A stretch of 64,000 nt of DNA. Origin: Monilinia fructicola. Taxonomy: Eukaryota > Ascomycota > Leotiomycetes > Helotiales > Sclerotiniaceae. Position numbers and translations under genes: made by a program. Each line of letters begins with the position of its first letter. Positions within the stretch are counted from its first letter, which is position 1. The notes below the pieces were generated by a model, which saw nothing but the letters and a program-made list of their open reading frames with translations, was not told the origin of the DNA and searched no databases. The stretch covers positions 1,364,501-1,428,500 of the forward strand of contig VICG01000004.1 in NCBI GenBank assembly GCA_008692225.1, given 5' to 3'. Positions 46,999 to 58,887 of the stretch are shown piece after piece.

Positions 46999-48306
46999 AT
47001 GGATGACAAGAAGAATGAAGATGTTGAGATGCGCAATTTCAGTGGGCGCTCATCTCCATCTCAAACGTGATCCTTTTCTCTCCAAGCCAGGGGCAGCAGC
47101 TAAAAGAGGTGGCTCTTCTTTCGATCTCTCCAATGTCACAAACAGTCCTGGAATATCCATTCTTGCCTATTGTTTGGCATCAATTTCCATGACCGTGACC
47201 AACAAATACTGTGTCTCGGGCTCAAACTGGAACTTGAACTTCTTCTATCTCGCCATTCAGGTAGGTGTTGGGATGATGCTTCTGCGACTTCTTCACTGAC
47301 TCTTTTAGTCTGTTGTGTGCATCATTGCGATTATTATTTGCAAAACAAGCAGGCTTGATCACAAATCTGGCACCTTTTGTGATAATAAGAAGGCCAAAAC
47401 ATGTAGGTATCTCTCTTCTGGACGGAGCAAGTTCGATGCTAATATTGATGTTAGGGTTCCCTATCTCACTCCTGCTCGTTGGCATGATCTATACCAGTAC
47501 CAAGGCTCTGCAATTCCTTTCCGTTCCCGTCTATACTATCTTCAAGAACTTGACAATCATTGTGATCGCGTATGGCGAGGTTTTGTGGTTTGGAGGGAGT
47601 GTCACTCCTTCAGCTCTCTTCTCATTCGGTCTTATGGTTCTCAGTTCCGTCATTGCGGCTTGGGCTGATATTCAACATGCTTTGTATGGCGGTGGTGCTG
47701 CTGCGCAATCTGCTGAAGCTGCTGCTGCTCTCTCAACATTGAATGCTGGATATGCCTGGATGGGTATGAACGTTTTCTGCACTGCCGCATACGTTTTGTC
47801 TATGCGTAAGGTCATCAAGAAGATGAACTTCAAGGATTGGGATAGTAAGTTTTCCTACACCGCTGTAACTTCTTCGACGGAAACTCATTTCATTCTAGCC
47901 ATGTTCTATAACAACCTCCTCACAATCCCTGTCCTCTTCGTCTGTTCATTCGTGTTCGAGAACTGGTCATCCGAAAACCTCCTCAAGAATTTTCCCAATT
48001 GAGTCCAGAAACAATCTCATTCTCGGCATGGTCTATTCTGGTCTTGCTACTATCTTCATTTCATACTGCTCTGCTTGGTGTATTCGTGTCACATCTTCGA
48101 CCACCTACTCCATGGTTGGCGCGCTCAACAAGTTGCCAATCGCTGTCAGTGGTCTCATCTTCTTCGCTGCCCCTGTCACATTCGGAAGTGTATCTGCCAT
48201 CATCATCGGGTTCGTTAGTGGTATCGTGTATGCATGGGCAAAGGTCAGACAAAAACTCGGCGAGCAAGAGCATTCTTCCTACAACCCAACCAGTTATGAG
48301 CGCTAG
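46999..48306 (+). CDS. VRG4: Golgi GDP-mannose transporter Vrg4/Gmt1 (several frame breaks)
   Basis: Golgi membrane antiporter that imports GDP-mannose for glycan and sphingolipid mannosylation. Exons 46999..47260, 47309..47402, 47455..47844 and 47899..48306; introns 48, 52 and 54 nt. 382 aa after correction. About ten membrane helices. Landmarks: [50 protein letters not shown], and the nucleotide-sugar motif GALNKLP in [19 protein letters not shown]. Breaks: one extra A in 47063..47065, one extra A in 47342..47345, a TG duplication at about 47378..47381, and one extra C in 47994..47996. No substitution stop codons, so decay is unlikely. Confidence 0.93.
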
Positions 48307-49248
48307 TTCTCAAAGCAGTCGTGATGCTGCAAAAGCATAAAAAAGAGCCGGCACCCTTAGTTGAAACGGTCGACGACGGATCTCGTCACTAGTCACCTCG
48401 TTTCTAGTGCTTTTGATCTAAGCACAATCAAGAGGATGGCTGACAGCCTCAGCAAGACAGCTACCTACTGCCAGTCTTGCATTAGAATTCGGAGGCATGG
48501 GAGCAGATCTTGGAGATATATATTTGTATTATACAATTTTTTATTGTGTGACGTAGGTTAGATGGAAAGAATTTCCAGGGATTTTTAACAGACGGCATTC
48601 TTTTACACAACCTTCAAACTTATGCACAACTTCTAGGTCTGATGTTTTCTGATTCATGGCGTATGTATGGGACATGATGCGTTCATGATCAATGGATAAT
48701 AGAAATTTGTAGTGTTTTAGGAATTTAAAAGTCCGTTTAATGTTACTTTGTTTTGACGATCCATGGATGTCGTCTTTGGGATTAGTTGTATAATAGAAAG
48801 ACGTGATGATGGAAATGAAGTTTTTCAGTAACTGATTGGTTAGATTTTGATGAAAATGATCCTCTGAGTCGACATAATAATTTGTAATATATGGATATAT
48901 AATTGCATTATTTTAGGAAGAAAAATTGTGAGGAGAAAAGTATCAAGCAAGCATTGGACGAACCACGTTTCCTGTCTAGGTACTAATCCTTCTAGATTTT
49001 CCGGTGTGTTGATTGATTGATAGGGGCTGAATGACGTCGCTTCCGAAGGTTTACCACCGAGAAAATAACTAGTGGTTTGTCAAACACATCCACTGGTGAT
49101 CCCGCATTTGAAGTACGTGGGCTAGATATTCTCATACAAATCAGAGGTACAAGCTTCTCGTCAAAATATGTTACATAGTGCAGGTTCATGATTTTTCACC
49201 TGATCTCCTTTCTACCTTCCATCTTATCCTCAGTCGCACTCATATGAA
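48307..49248. other. Intergenic region between VRG4 and MMM1
   Basis: 3' UTR of VRG4 and promoter of MMM1. Nothing else seen. Confidence 0.55.
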
Positions 49249-50696
49249 ATGTCAATGCCGGAACCCATACCCCTGGCAGACAAGGCTGAATCCTCGTTCG
49301 TTCCCCTCTTCCCCATCTCGAACAAGTCAAGTGAGAATGGGTCACGCTAACGAGTATTCGCAGACTCTCCTTCACTCAAGGTCTACTCCTCGGCCAACTC
49401 TCCATCGTCATCCTCATCGGCGCCTTCATAAAATTCTTCATCTTCGGCGACCCTCCCTCCCCCGACGTGACCGCCGCTCTCCGCGCGACCGAACGCCGCT
49501 CCAGAGAACTCTCGCCCACAAAACGATCCCTCCTCACGCTCCGCAGCGCCACGCCACGCCACGCCTCGCAGCCCCTCAATCGGAAGCGCTCCAGCGTCCT
49601 GCGGAACCCCGCGCCCCTGACCACGACGGCCATCCCTGAGCAAGACGTACTACAACGTTGATGGGCACCAGCCCGAAAGTCTCGACTGGTTCAACGTCCT
49701 GATCGCGCAGACGATCGCGCAGTTTCGCGCCGATGCCCAGCACGACGATGCGATCCTGACGTCGCTGACCAAGGTGCTGAATGGGGGGAAGCGACCGGAT
49801 TTCCTGGACGAGATCAAGGTCACGGAATTGAGTCTCGGCGAGGACTTTCCGATCTTCAGCAATTGTCGCGTCATCCCGGTGGACGAGGACGGGATGACTC
49901 TGGGGCGGGAGGGGGGAGCGGCCGGCAGGGAACACGGGAGGTTGCAGGCGAGGATGGATGTCGATCTGAGTGACTTCATCACGCTGGCGGTGGAAACGAA
50001 ACTGCTGCTCAACTACCCGAAGCCCCTCGTCGCGGTGCTGCCGGTCGCGCTGGCGGTTTCGGTCGTGCGGTTCAGCGGCACGCTGTCCATCTCGTTTGTG
50101 CCGGGGAGTCCGCTGAACGGGAGAGCCCGACGACGCTGGCGTTCTGCTTCCTGGACGATTATCGCTTGGATCTCTCGATCCGGAGCCTGGTGGGCAGTCG
50201 CTCGCGGCTGCAGGACGTGCCGAAGATTGCGCAGCTGATCGAGGCGCGGTTGCATACGTGGTTTGACGAGCGCTGCGTGGAGCCGCGCTTTCAGCAGATT
50301 GAACTCCCGAGCTTGTGGCCGAGGAAGAAGAACACGAGGGGCGGGGAGGATTTGGACGCGGGGTCTGAGGCGGGGGGCATGGGGATGGCAGGCAGGGCGA
50401 GGAGTAGGGATGTGGAGAGGGATTTGAGGGAGGAGGCGAGGAAGGAGGTTGAGGCGGAGACGGGCATCAAGGTGGGGAGGAGTCGTTTGGGGGTCAGTTT
50501 GGATGTGCCGGATTTGGGCTTGGATGGAAGTGGGAGTGGGAGTGGCAGTGGCAGTGGCAGTGGGAGCGGGAGTGGAACCGGGAGCGGGACCGGGAATGCA
50601 AATGGTCTGGGGAGCGAAGATGGATTACGATTCCGACGGGGGAGGGGCGATGAATACGCCATGCCGGGCAGCATGCCCGGTTTGAGCATGGCGTAG
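49249..50696 (+). CDS. MMM1: Mmm1, ER subunit of the ERMES tethering complex (two frame breaks)
   Basis: Integral ER protein that with Mdm10, Mdm12 and Mdm34 tethers ER to mitochondria and moves phospholipids. Exons 49249..49295 and 49364..50696; the 68-nt intron has a GTTCGT donor, GCTAAC branch and GCAG acceptor. 459 aa after correction. One N-terminal membrane helix ([24 protein letters not shown]) precedes the SMP lipid-binding domain from about residue 125 ([27 protein letters not shown] through LPSLWPRK). The C-terminus has a Gly-Ser repeat (50525..50590) and ends MPGLSMA. Breaks: an extra C in 49634..49636 and a missing G at 50119..50121. GC-rich compared with the flanking sequence. 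Confidence 0.93.
50525..50590. repeat. 6-bp coding repeat (Gly-Ser) in MMM1
   Basis: GGGAGT/GGCAGT units encode alternating Gly and Ser near the Mmm1 C-terminus. Confidence 0.85.
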
Positions 50697-51323
50697 CCTC
50701 GGGCCAAACACGCCATCTCGTACAGTAGGTATAGATAGAAATACAAATGCATCTCCACGCGCACATATCCGGTTCCGCCCGCCTCCTTCTCGTGAGTCTA
50801 CACACCCAGGTCTTTTCGATCCCTGGGTTTCGTTTCTCTGTTGATTTACCAACATGCTGTCCCTTCCTTCTTTCCTTCCTCGAATATTCCCACCCCCACC
50901 ACGTACATCGCTTGCGATATCTATAGAGTTACTCTCTAGAATATTTAATACATACATACATACATATATACATACCATCCCTCTTCTCCGCACCTACAAT
51001 TTTCCCTCAATGTTCATCTGCATCCACACTCGGAAATACAAGCAAGCAAGCACGCGGATAAGGAGTAGGATACGCATCTGCATCAGCACATGTGTTCCTC
51101 GGCAGAAATCTAATTATTGCAGTGTGAGGGAGGTACTGTGTTGTTGGGTAATTATTCAATATTCGGTATGAGATTTGGGATATGAGATGTGAGATGTGAT
51201 ATGAAATGCTATGCTATACTATGACGTTGGATAATGATAGATAGTACCTACTGTACCTACTGTACCTACTGTACCTACTGTACCTACTGTATGTATGGAT
51301 GCGCGTATGGAAGTATGTATGTA

Positions 51324-51355
<32 letters not shown>

Positions 51356-51782
51356 CAATATGTACGTGGCCCGCTCGGGAAATTACGTCTGATTAGTGTG
51401 ATTAGCATGTTTGATGTATGGATATATAATGCTCGCAATAAGCAAAAGGGTGCGAGTCCGAGGTGCGAGATGCGAGGCGAGGAAGGTGGAAGGGGGGGTT
51501 TATTTTTGGGGGGACGGATGGGAAGGGAGGGGATGGGAAGGGAGGGATGGGGAGATTGTATTGTACTTTACCGTACTGTACTGTACTGTACTGTACTGTA
51601 CTGTACTGTAGGATGATCAGGTTTATGGGGTGGAGAGGATGGGATGGGATGGGATGGTGGTCTATAGTATTGCAGGAGAGAGGGGATGCGGACTAGTTCT
51701 ATTCTGAAATTCATCATCGCCCAGCTTTTTTTTCTCCGACTGGATGCGGTGGTTTGAAGGTGGTTTTTTGTTTGAGGTATGT
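50697..51782. other. MMM1 3' flank with simple repeats
   Basis: No gene. ACCTACTGT 9-bp units (51246..51291), CATA units (about 51326..51352) and TGTAC pentamers (about 51571..51611). Confidence 0.7.
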
Positions 51783-52188
51783 AGGTCGGATGGACGTCCA
51801 TTTGAGCTCATATGGACCTGTGGGGCGTCTCTTAAAAAAAAAAAGGTCAACTGAAAAACGTTACACAAGTCCATCCGACGTTTAACCGAATGCATAATTT
51901 TATGAAAATTCATAAAATTTCATAAATTTTGCATAAATTATGAATATTCTTAATTAGATTCTAAACGTTTTTCTAAATGTTTTCGAAACGTTTTCAAAAC
52001 GTTTTCAAAACGTTTAGAATCTAATTAAGAATATTTATAATTTTTTTTAATAATAATAATAATATATTATATATTAATATTTAAAAATTAATTATTTAAT
52101 ATTAAAATATTATTATTAATTAAATAATAAATTAATAATAATAAATTTAAATATATATTAATTAATATAGTTTTATTAAAAGATAAAT

Positions 52189-52224
<36 letters not shown>

Positions 52225-52225
52225 A

Positions 52226-52267
<42 letters not shown>

Positions 52268-52895
52268 TAAATATAATTATAATATTTTAAATATTATATA
52301 TATATATATTTAATCTAATATAATTTAAAATAAAATTTAATATAAATTTATATAAGATAATTATATTATTTTTTTAATAAAAGCTTTAAATTAGATTCTA
52401 AACGTTTTCGAAACGTTTTAAAAACATTTTGAAAACGTTTAGAATTTAATTAAGAATATTTATAATTTTTTAATAATAATAATATATTTTATATTTATAT
52501 TTAATATTAAATAATTAATTAAATAATAAATTAATAATAATAAATTTAAATATATATTTATTAATATAAATTTATTATTATTAATTTATTATTTAATTAA
52601 TTATTTAATTAATTAATATAAATTTATATAAGATAATTATATTATTTTTCAATAAAAGCTTTCAATTAAATCCTAAACGTTTTTTAAACGTTTTCGAAAA
52701 CGTTTCGAAAACGTTTTTGAAAACATTTAAAATTTAATCTTAAAAATTTATATTTTATTAATAATCAATTTTTGCATAATTTTTTATAAATTTTTATAAA
52801 TTTTATGCAAATTTATGACTTTTGCCTTTTGCCCCACTAGTCCACCCGACGTTTTTCCGAGTCCACGGGAGCTCAGATGGACGTCCATCCGACCT
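51783..52895. mobile_element. TIR element of about 1.1 kb with internal AACGTTTTCGAAACG repeats
   Basis: Ends are inverted: left GGTCGGATGGACGTCCAT, then TTGAGCTC; right, reverse-complemented, has the same 18 bases, then CTGAGCTC. The interior is almost pure A/T but carries three separated blocks (about 51955..52035, 52389..52460, 52670..52735) of AACGTTTTC/GAAAACGTT inverted motifs, each with a flanking AATTAAGAATATTTATAAT-like tail. No clear target duplication and no coding capacity. Probably a RIP-degraded non-autonomous element. Confidence 0.78.
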
Positions 52896-53192
52896 GTTGA
52901 CTCTTTGTTTGCGTATTTTTGTTAGTCTAGTGTTTACTTAGTCCCACTTATAAGCCTTGATCTTTTTTATTGGTTAATTAACCGACGGTTTGCTGGAGGG
53001 TTTTAGACGGCCGTTTTCTAAATTGCGTGTTTTTAACCTAGATTTTTTATTTATATATTTCAAAGTATTTTATTAATTAAAATAATCTTTTTTTTTATTA
53101 TATATTTTAAATCCTTGAAACTTAAGAATTTAGAATATATATTTTAAAAATATAAAAAGTTCAATTCTTATTTCGTTATAATATTTCGAAAT

Positions 53193-53356
53193 TGTGACGA
53201 ATATCACGTGCCTAAGGCACGTGATTATCTCATCACGCTAAGCGATACTGTATATATAAGAGATCTCTAGGTCCCCTAGAAATCTTTTTCTTTTTTTAGC
53301 TTTCTTATTCTAGTTAATTAACTTTTATTAATTTGTTTTAATATATAATTGTAATA
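53193..53356 (+). repeat. 5' LTR
   Basis: Less mutated copy. It contains an inverted ATCACGTGCC/GGCACGTGAT pair (about 53202..53224) and a TATATATAAG box near 53250, likely promoter elements of the former retrotransposon. Confidence 0.9.
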
Positions 53357-56300
53357 TAATAAAAAAGCTTTTTTTTTATTGATTTAGCAATGTTAAAAAC
53401 TAAAGAATTACTCAACTTAGAAAGTAAGGCTGTATTTACAGATCACAATTAAAAAATTCTAAATAGCATTAAAATTAGAAAAAGAATATTTAACTTTTAA
53501 TACTTTAAGATTATTTAAAGCTTTTTTAATGTTAAAATTAAACAAGCTACTTTTATACAAAATATTAAGTATCGGTTATATATTTTGCAAACAATTCAAA
53601 TTTGTATTAATCTAAAAAATATAGTTCGTTTAGAAAATTAAAATCTTTTTTAATAATAATTAATATATTGTTTTATAAGGAATCTTTATTTTCTTATAAA
53701 AAGTTATTTTATTTTATAAAAATTGGAAAATAAATTTTCTGTAAAATTTACTTTTATTGAATTTTTTATTCTAATTAATTCTTTTTGTTTTATTTATTTT
53801 ATATAGTATTGTATAATAATTTAATGTATTGTTGTATTATATATAATAGTTTACTGTATTAAATTATTAGCTGTAGAAGTATTAAAGCTTTTTTTTTCTA
53901 ATAAAAAAATATTCTTTTCTTTTTTTTTTCTTTTTATTATTATTACAAAAAAAAGGAATTTTATTATAAATTTTTGAAGGAAGGATAACGAAAACAATTT
54001 AAAATAGTAATTATTCTTTGTTTTTTTTTATATTTTTTATTAATATAATAAATAAATCATTTATTAATAGGGTTAATATTAATTCTTGATATGGGAAAGA
54101 AAAAAAAAATCTTTTATTATTTAAGTTAAAAGCAGATTTTAGGAATTTTCTAAAATTATCTAAATTCTTTAATTAATCTAAAAGCAATAATAAGAAATTC
54201 TTTATTTCGTTAATAGTTTGATAAATAAGTTTTGTATGGTAATATCTTTATTTTCTACTTTTAATAAAAATAATTAAAAACTTTAATAAAAGGTTAAACA
54301 ATTACAAAAAGATTTTTATAAATATTTTAATTTTAATTCAAAAAAACTTATCGAAGATGATGGAAGAATACTAGGGGTTGTTTAATCGCTTTTAAAAATC
54401 TATAAATTAAGTTATGTAAGGTTAAGAAATAATATAAGATTAAATTATACAGTATTAAACGTTAATACAATAAAGAGTTAAAAAACTTAGGCGGATAAAA
54501 TTATTTAATTTCAATAATAGATTTAAATTTGTTTTATTGTATATTTTTGATAATAAAAAGCTTTTTAAATTACTTAATTTTAAGATACTTAAGGAAATTA
54601 GTATTTTACAAAAAAATAATGGGTAAACTTTAAATGCAGATTATAAGGATTAGTGTTAAATTATAAAGAATAAGATTTCGTAAATACCTAAAAGTTTAGA
54701 AATTTAATATTTTCGAAGTAGGGTTGTAAAAAAACTATTAATTAACATTTTTGTATATATTTTTATAAAAACTTTAAAAATCTTTATATAATAATTAATT
54801 AAATGTTTAAGATTTTAAATGTTGTTTATTACAATTATAATTTTATTGTAATAGTTTAAAAATACATTTAATATTTTAGTACAAAAATATAATTCTTTTT
54901 TAATGTTTTAAAGAAAATTTTAATAATTAGCTTTAAAATTGAATATGAGTTAAAATATATAAATTTATATAATTCGAAAAAAGATTACATTTATATTTCA
55001 TTTTGTAATGCTTAACTTTTTTGATTTTTTTATTATATTGGAATTTGCTAATAAATGTAAAAAAATTAATATTAATATTCAAACTAGCGTTTAATAGAAG
55101 AAATTGTTTAATTATTCTTTTATTAAATAGAATTATCTTAAAAACAATTTCTAATCGTTATTTTTTTGCGATAGGATTTTTAATTGCATTTAAAAAAAGG
55201 TTTCTTTTTTCTAATTTTATTATTAAAATTAATAAGAATGATAAATGAAAGGCTAGTTATTTTAATTACAAAAAAAAACGGATATATAGTTTATAATTAT
55301 TTTTGTTTTAAAAAAAAAATAAATAAATCGGAAAATAGTTAATGTTATTAAGTTGGAGGATTATAATTCTGATAAGGTTGAAGCTATGGATTCGCTTAAA
55401 GTTAATTCAAAGGATGATTTAAAAACCAATTCGGAAAACTAATCCTTTTTAGCAAAAAACGGTTCTAAAAGGCTTGGTTTACCTATTGCTGAAGATTGCT
55501 TAAAACATATCATCCGTTGAAGAACCTAAATATAAGGTCAAAAAGATTATTGATTTTAAGGAAGTAAGTGGATAAATTAAGTATTAAACTAAATGAAAGA
55601 GATATATCCTTATAATAAAAGTTTTATTATATTAAAGACTTTATTAATACAGGAAAGTTTATTAAGGCTTTTTATATAAAATATCTGTATAAACCTGAAT
55701 TTGAGGTTTAAGATTAATTATAGCGTTTTTAATTACCTTAATAGTATAATCTTAGTTTAATTATCGTTTTATTTTACTTTTTTAAAAAGTTTTTATCTTT
55801 CTTTATATTTTTTTTTTAAAAACCTAACTTTTTTTCAGGATTGTAATCTTTATTTTTTTCATTTAATATTAATTTTATTATAATTTATTATATTAATCTT
55901 AATTATTATATAAAGCCTAATATTACTTTTAATCAGAATTTAGCTGATATATTTAATATTATATATTAATTAATAAATAAGAAAATTCCTAACTTTTTAA
56001 TGTTTTTGGATTAAATTATTTTTATTATCTTTACTTTTTTTTTTAATTTGGAAGGTTATATTATATACTTAAGATAATATTTAGCTATATCTTTTATTTT
56101 TATATTACCGCTTTTCGATTTTATTATACTTTTAATTTTATAAGAATATAAATTGCTGATTAAACTTTTTGTATATTGCCAAATGCTTTTCAAGTTGCGA
56201 TAATTATTTTATTTTATAAGCAGAACATATATTGTTATTTGTGTATAAGTAATAATACTATTTCCATTGATAATACTAGCTTATTTATTTTTAAGTTTTA

Positions 56301-56581
56301 AAGGAAATATGATTTAAAAAATTCGATAAGCCTTTTTTGATAGAAATCTATTTTGCTTTGTGATTAATCAATTTAATAATATAATAAAGGGAATTGTATA
56401 TTTGTATAAAAAACAATCTTTATTAGGATTGATTCAATATTTTTATAGGGAGAATGTTTTTAAGCAATTGTTCTAATTTAATTAAAGGATTATTTCAATT
56501 ATTCTGGTTTGTTAATTGGGAATTGTTATAATATATTAAACGTGTTGATTAAAGGCTTTTTTTTTCTTTTTCTTTTTTATA

Positions 56582-56738
56582 CTAGCACTCGCGGAAAATA
56601 AATTTTTCAGACTATGGATTCTTCGAATTTTATTACTTAATGGGGGCTAGCCCCCAAACCCCCAATCCTCACTTCGTTCGAGGCTAATAAAATTCTACGA
56701 ATCCATAATCTAAAAAATTTATTTTCCGCGAGTGCTAG
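56582..56738. mobile_element. 157-bp palindromic MITE inside the LTR element
   Basis: Arms of nearly 60 bp beginning CTAGCACTCGCGGAAAATAAA are inverted copies of each other around a GC-rich centre (GGGGGCTAGCCCCC, then AAACCCCC). TA flanks both ends (56580-56581 and 56739-56740). Its GC-rich parts contrast sharply with the surrounding RIP-mutated DNA, so it probably inserted after the retrotransposon was mutated. Confidence 0.8.
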
Positions 56739-56894
<156 letters not shown>

Positions 56895-57394
56895 AGGAAT
56901 AAATTATTTTTAAAATCCTTTACTTATTATATATTTATTTTCTACTTTTTTAATTAAGAATAAATACTTTTATATTATAAAGAAATATTTAATATAATTA
57001 TATTTAATATAATTATATTTAATATAATTATATTTTATATTGATTACATTAATAATAATATTCTTTTTTTCTATATCTTCTTTTTATATTTAATCGTATT
57101 TTCTTATATTTTTTTAAATAAATATTAGTTTATACAATTTTCTTAATTATAATTCTATTTTATTCTTTTCATTCTATTTATTCTTTTATTCTATTTATTC
57201 TCTTTATTCTATTTTTCTATTCATTGTATTTATTCTATTTATTCTATTTAGTTCACTTTTGAATATTTCTTCTATTTAATTTAATATTTAGAATTCTATA
57301 GAAGAAGCTTTATAGTTTTTTATATATTTCTTAATATATTTTTAATTATATATAAAATATATAAAGTTTATTTATTATAATTATAATAATAAAC

Positions 57395-57850
57395 TTCTCT
57401 TTATTTATTATTTATTATTTATTATTTATTATTTATTTATTTATTATTTATTATTTATTATTATTTATTATTATTATTTATTATTTATTATTTATTATTT
57501 ATTATTTATTATTTATTATTTATTATTTATTATTTATTATTTATTATTTATTATTTACTATTTACTATTTACTATTTACTATTTATTATTTATTATTTAC
57601 TATTTATTATTTATCTTATTTATTATTTATTATATTTTATATTATTTATTATTTATTATTTATTATTTATTATTTACTTATTTATTATTTACTATTTATT
57701 ATTTATTATTTATTATTTTTATTATTTATTATTTATTATTTATTATTTATTATTTATTATTTATTATTTATTATTTATTATTTATTATTTATTATTTATT
57801 ATTTATTATTTATTCATTATTTATTAGTTATTATTTATCATTTATTATTT
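57395..57850. repeat. TTATTTA 7-bp satellite, array 2
   Basis: About 60 units with variants (TTACTAT, TTATTAT) inside the LTR element; same unit as at 46400..46610. Confidence 0.92.
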
Positions 57851-57880
57851 ATTATTTCGAAATAAAATAGGCCCATATGA

Positions 57881-58005
57881 AATAAGCGGAATGGAATGGC
57901 CGGAATGAAATGGGCCGAAATGGAATGGGCCGAAATGGAATGGGCTGAAATGGTTGACCACCTTCGAAATGGCCGAAATGGAATGGGCCGAAATGGTCGG
58001 AATCA
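57881..58005. repeat. GGAATGGGCCGAAAT minisatellite
   Basis: About six imperfect 15-17 bp copies. GC-richer than the DNA around it and not visibly RIP-mutated. Confidence 0.88.
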
Positions 58006-58273
58006 TTAAGCTCCGAAGGTAGAACGGAAAGTCGGCATCAAAAATTAAGGTTTTTCGCTTACTAATGCTCGACCAATTAAAATTTTCGCTGTTTACTTAT
58101 GACCAATCACACGAGCCGCTAAGGATTTAAGGTTTCGTGTTTTTTCATTTTGAACCTCCTATAGTACAGGTATAATAATCACATGATAATAGTCACATGA
58201 CTCTATATTTCTCTAAGGTTGATTCTTCGAATCCATAATCTAAGGTTCATATCTTTTTTAAAGGGGAAGCATA

Positions 58274-58437
58274 TGTAACAAATATTATATGCCTTAGGCA
58301 CATAATATCTTATTATACTAAGCGATATTGTATATATTAAAAGATCTCTAGGTTTCTTAAAGATCTTTTCCCTTTTTAGCTTTCTTATTCTAGTTAACTG
58401 ATCTCTATTTGATTCGCTCTAGTATGTGATCGTAATA
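58274..58437 (+). repeat. 3' LTR
   Basis: Same length as the 5' LTR. Relative to it, many C-to-T and G-to-A changes are present, e.g. the CACGTG box has become TATATG. Confidence 0.9.
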
Positions 58438-58887
58438 GAAATATAAATTATATTTTTTAATTTTATCGAATTTCAGTTACTTCTTATTTTAAGCTTAAAA
58501 TGATTTAAAATTTAAAGGATTATAATATTAATAGATATTTATAATTTAACTAATTTTTAGTTTTATACAATATGAAATAAAATAAAAATCGAATTTATAA
58601 TAATATTGAAATGATATATTAATAATAGATTATATAAGCGAATATTACATTGAGCAATTAAAATTCCATTTTCAATTCTCAATAACTTTATTATAACTTG
58701 GATATAAATAATTTATAAAAATATCAATAGATAGTTAACGTTTAACTTTCTATTATAGTACTAATTTTAATATAAAAAGTTTAGTTAATCAAATTATTAT
58801 TAATTAAAAAGAATTAGAAAATCTTAAAATCTGGGTCAAAAACACGCGATTTAGAAAACGGCTGTTTAGACCCTTCTGGCGGAGTAT

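Noticed and set aside
46999..48306. VRG4 as a pseudogene
   Set aside because: No substitution stops or RIP pattern, splice sites intact, changes only in runs or a dinucleotide; VRG4 is essential in yeast.
55021..55248. 75-codon plus-strand frame in the AT-rich island
   Set aside because: Ile/Leu/Lys/Asn-only composition inside the RIP-mutated retrotransposon; chance frame.
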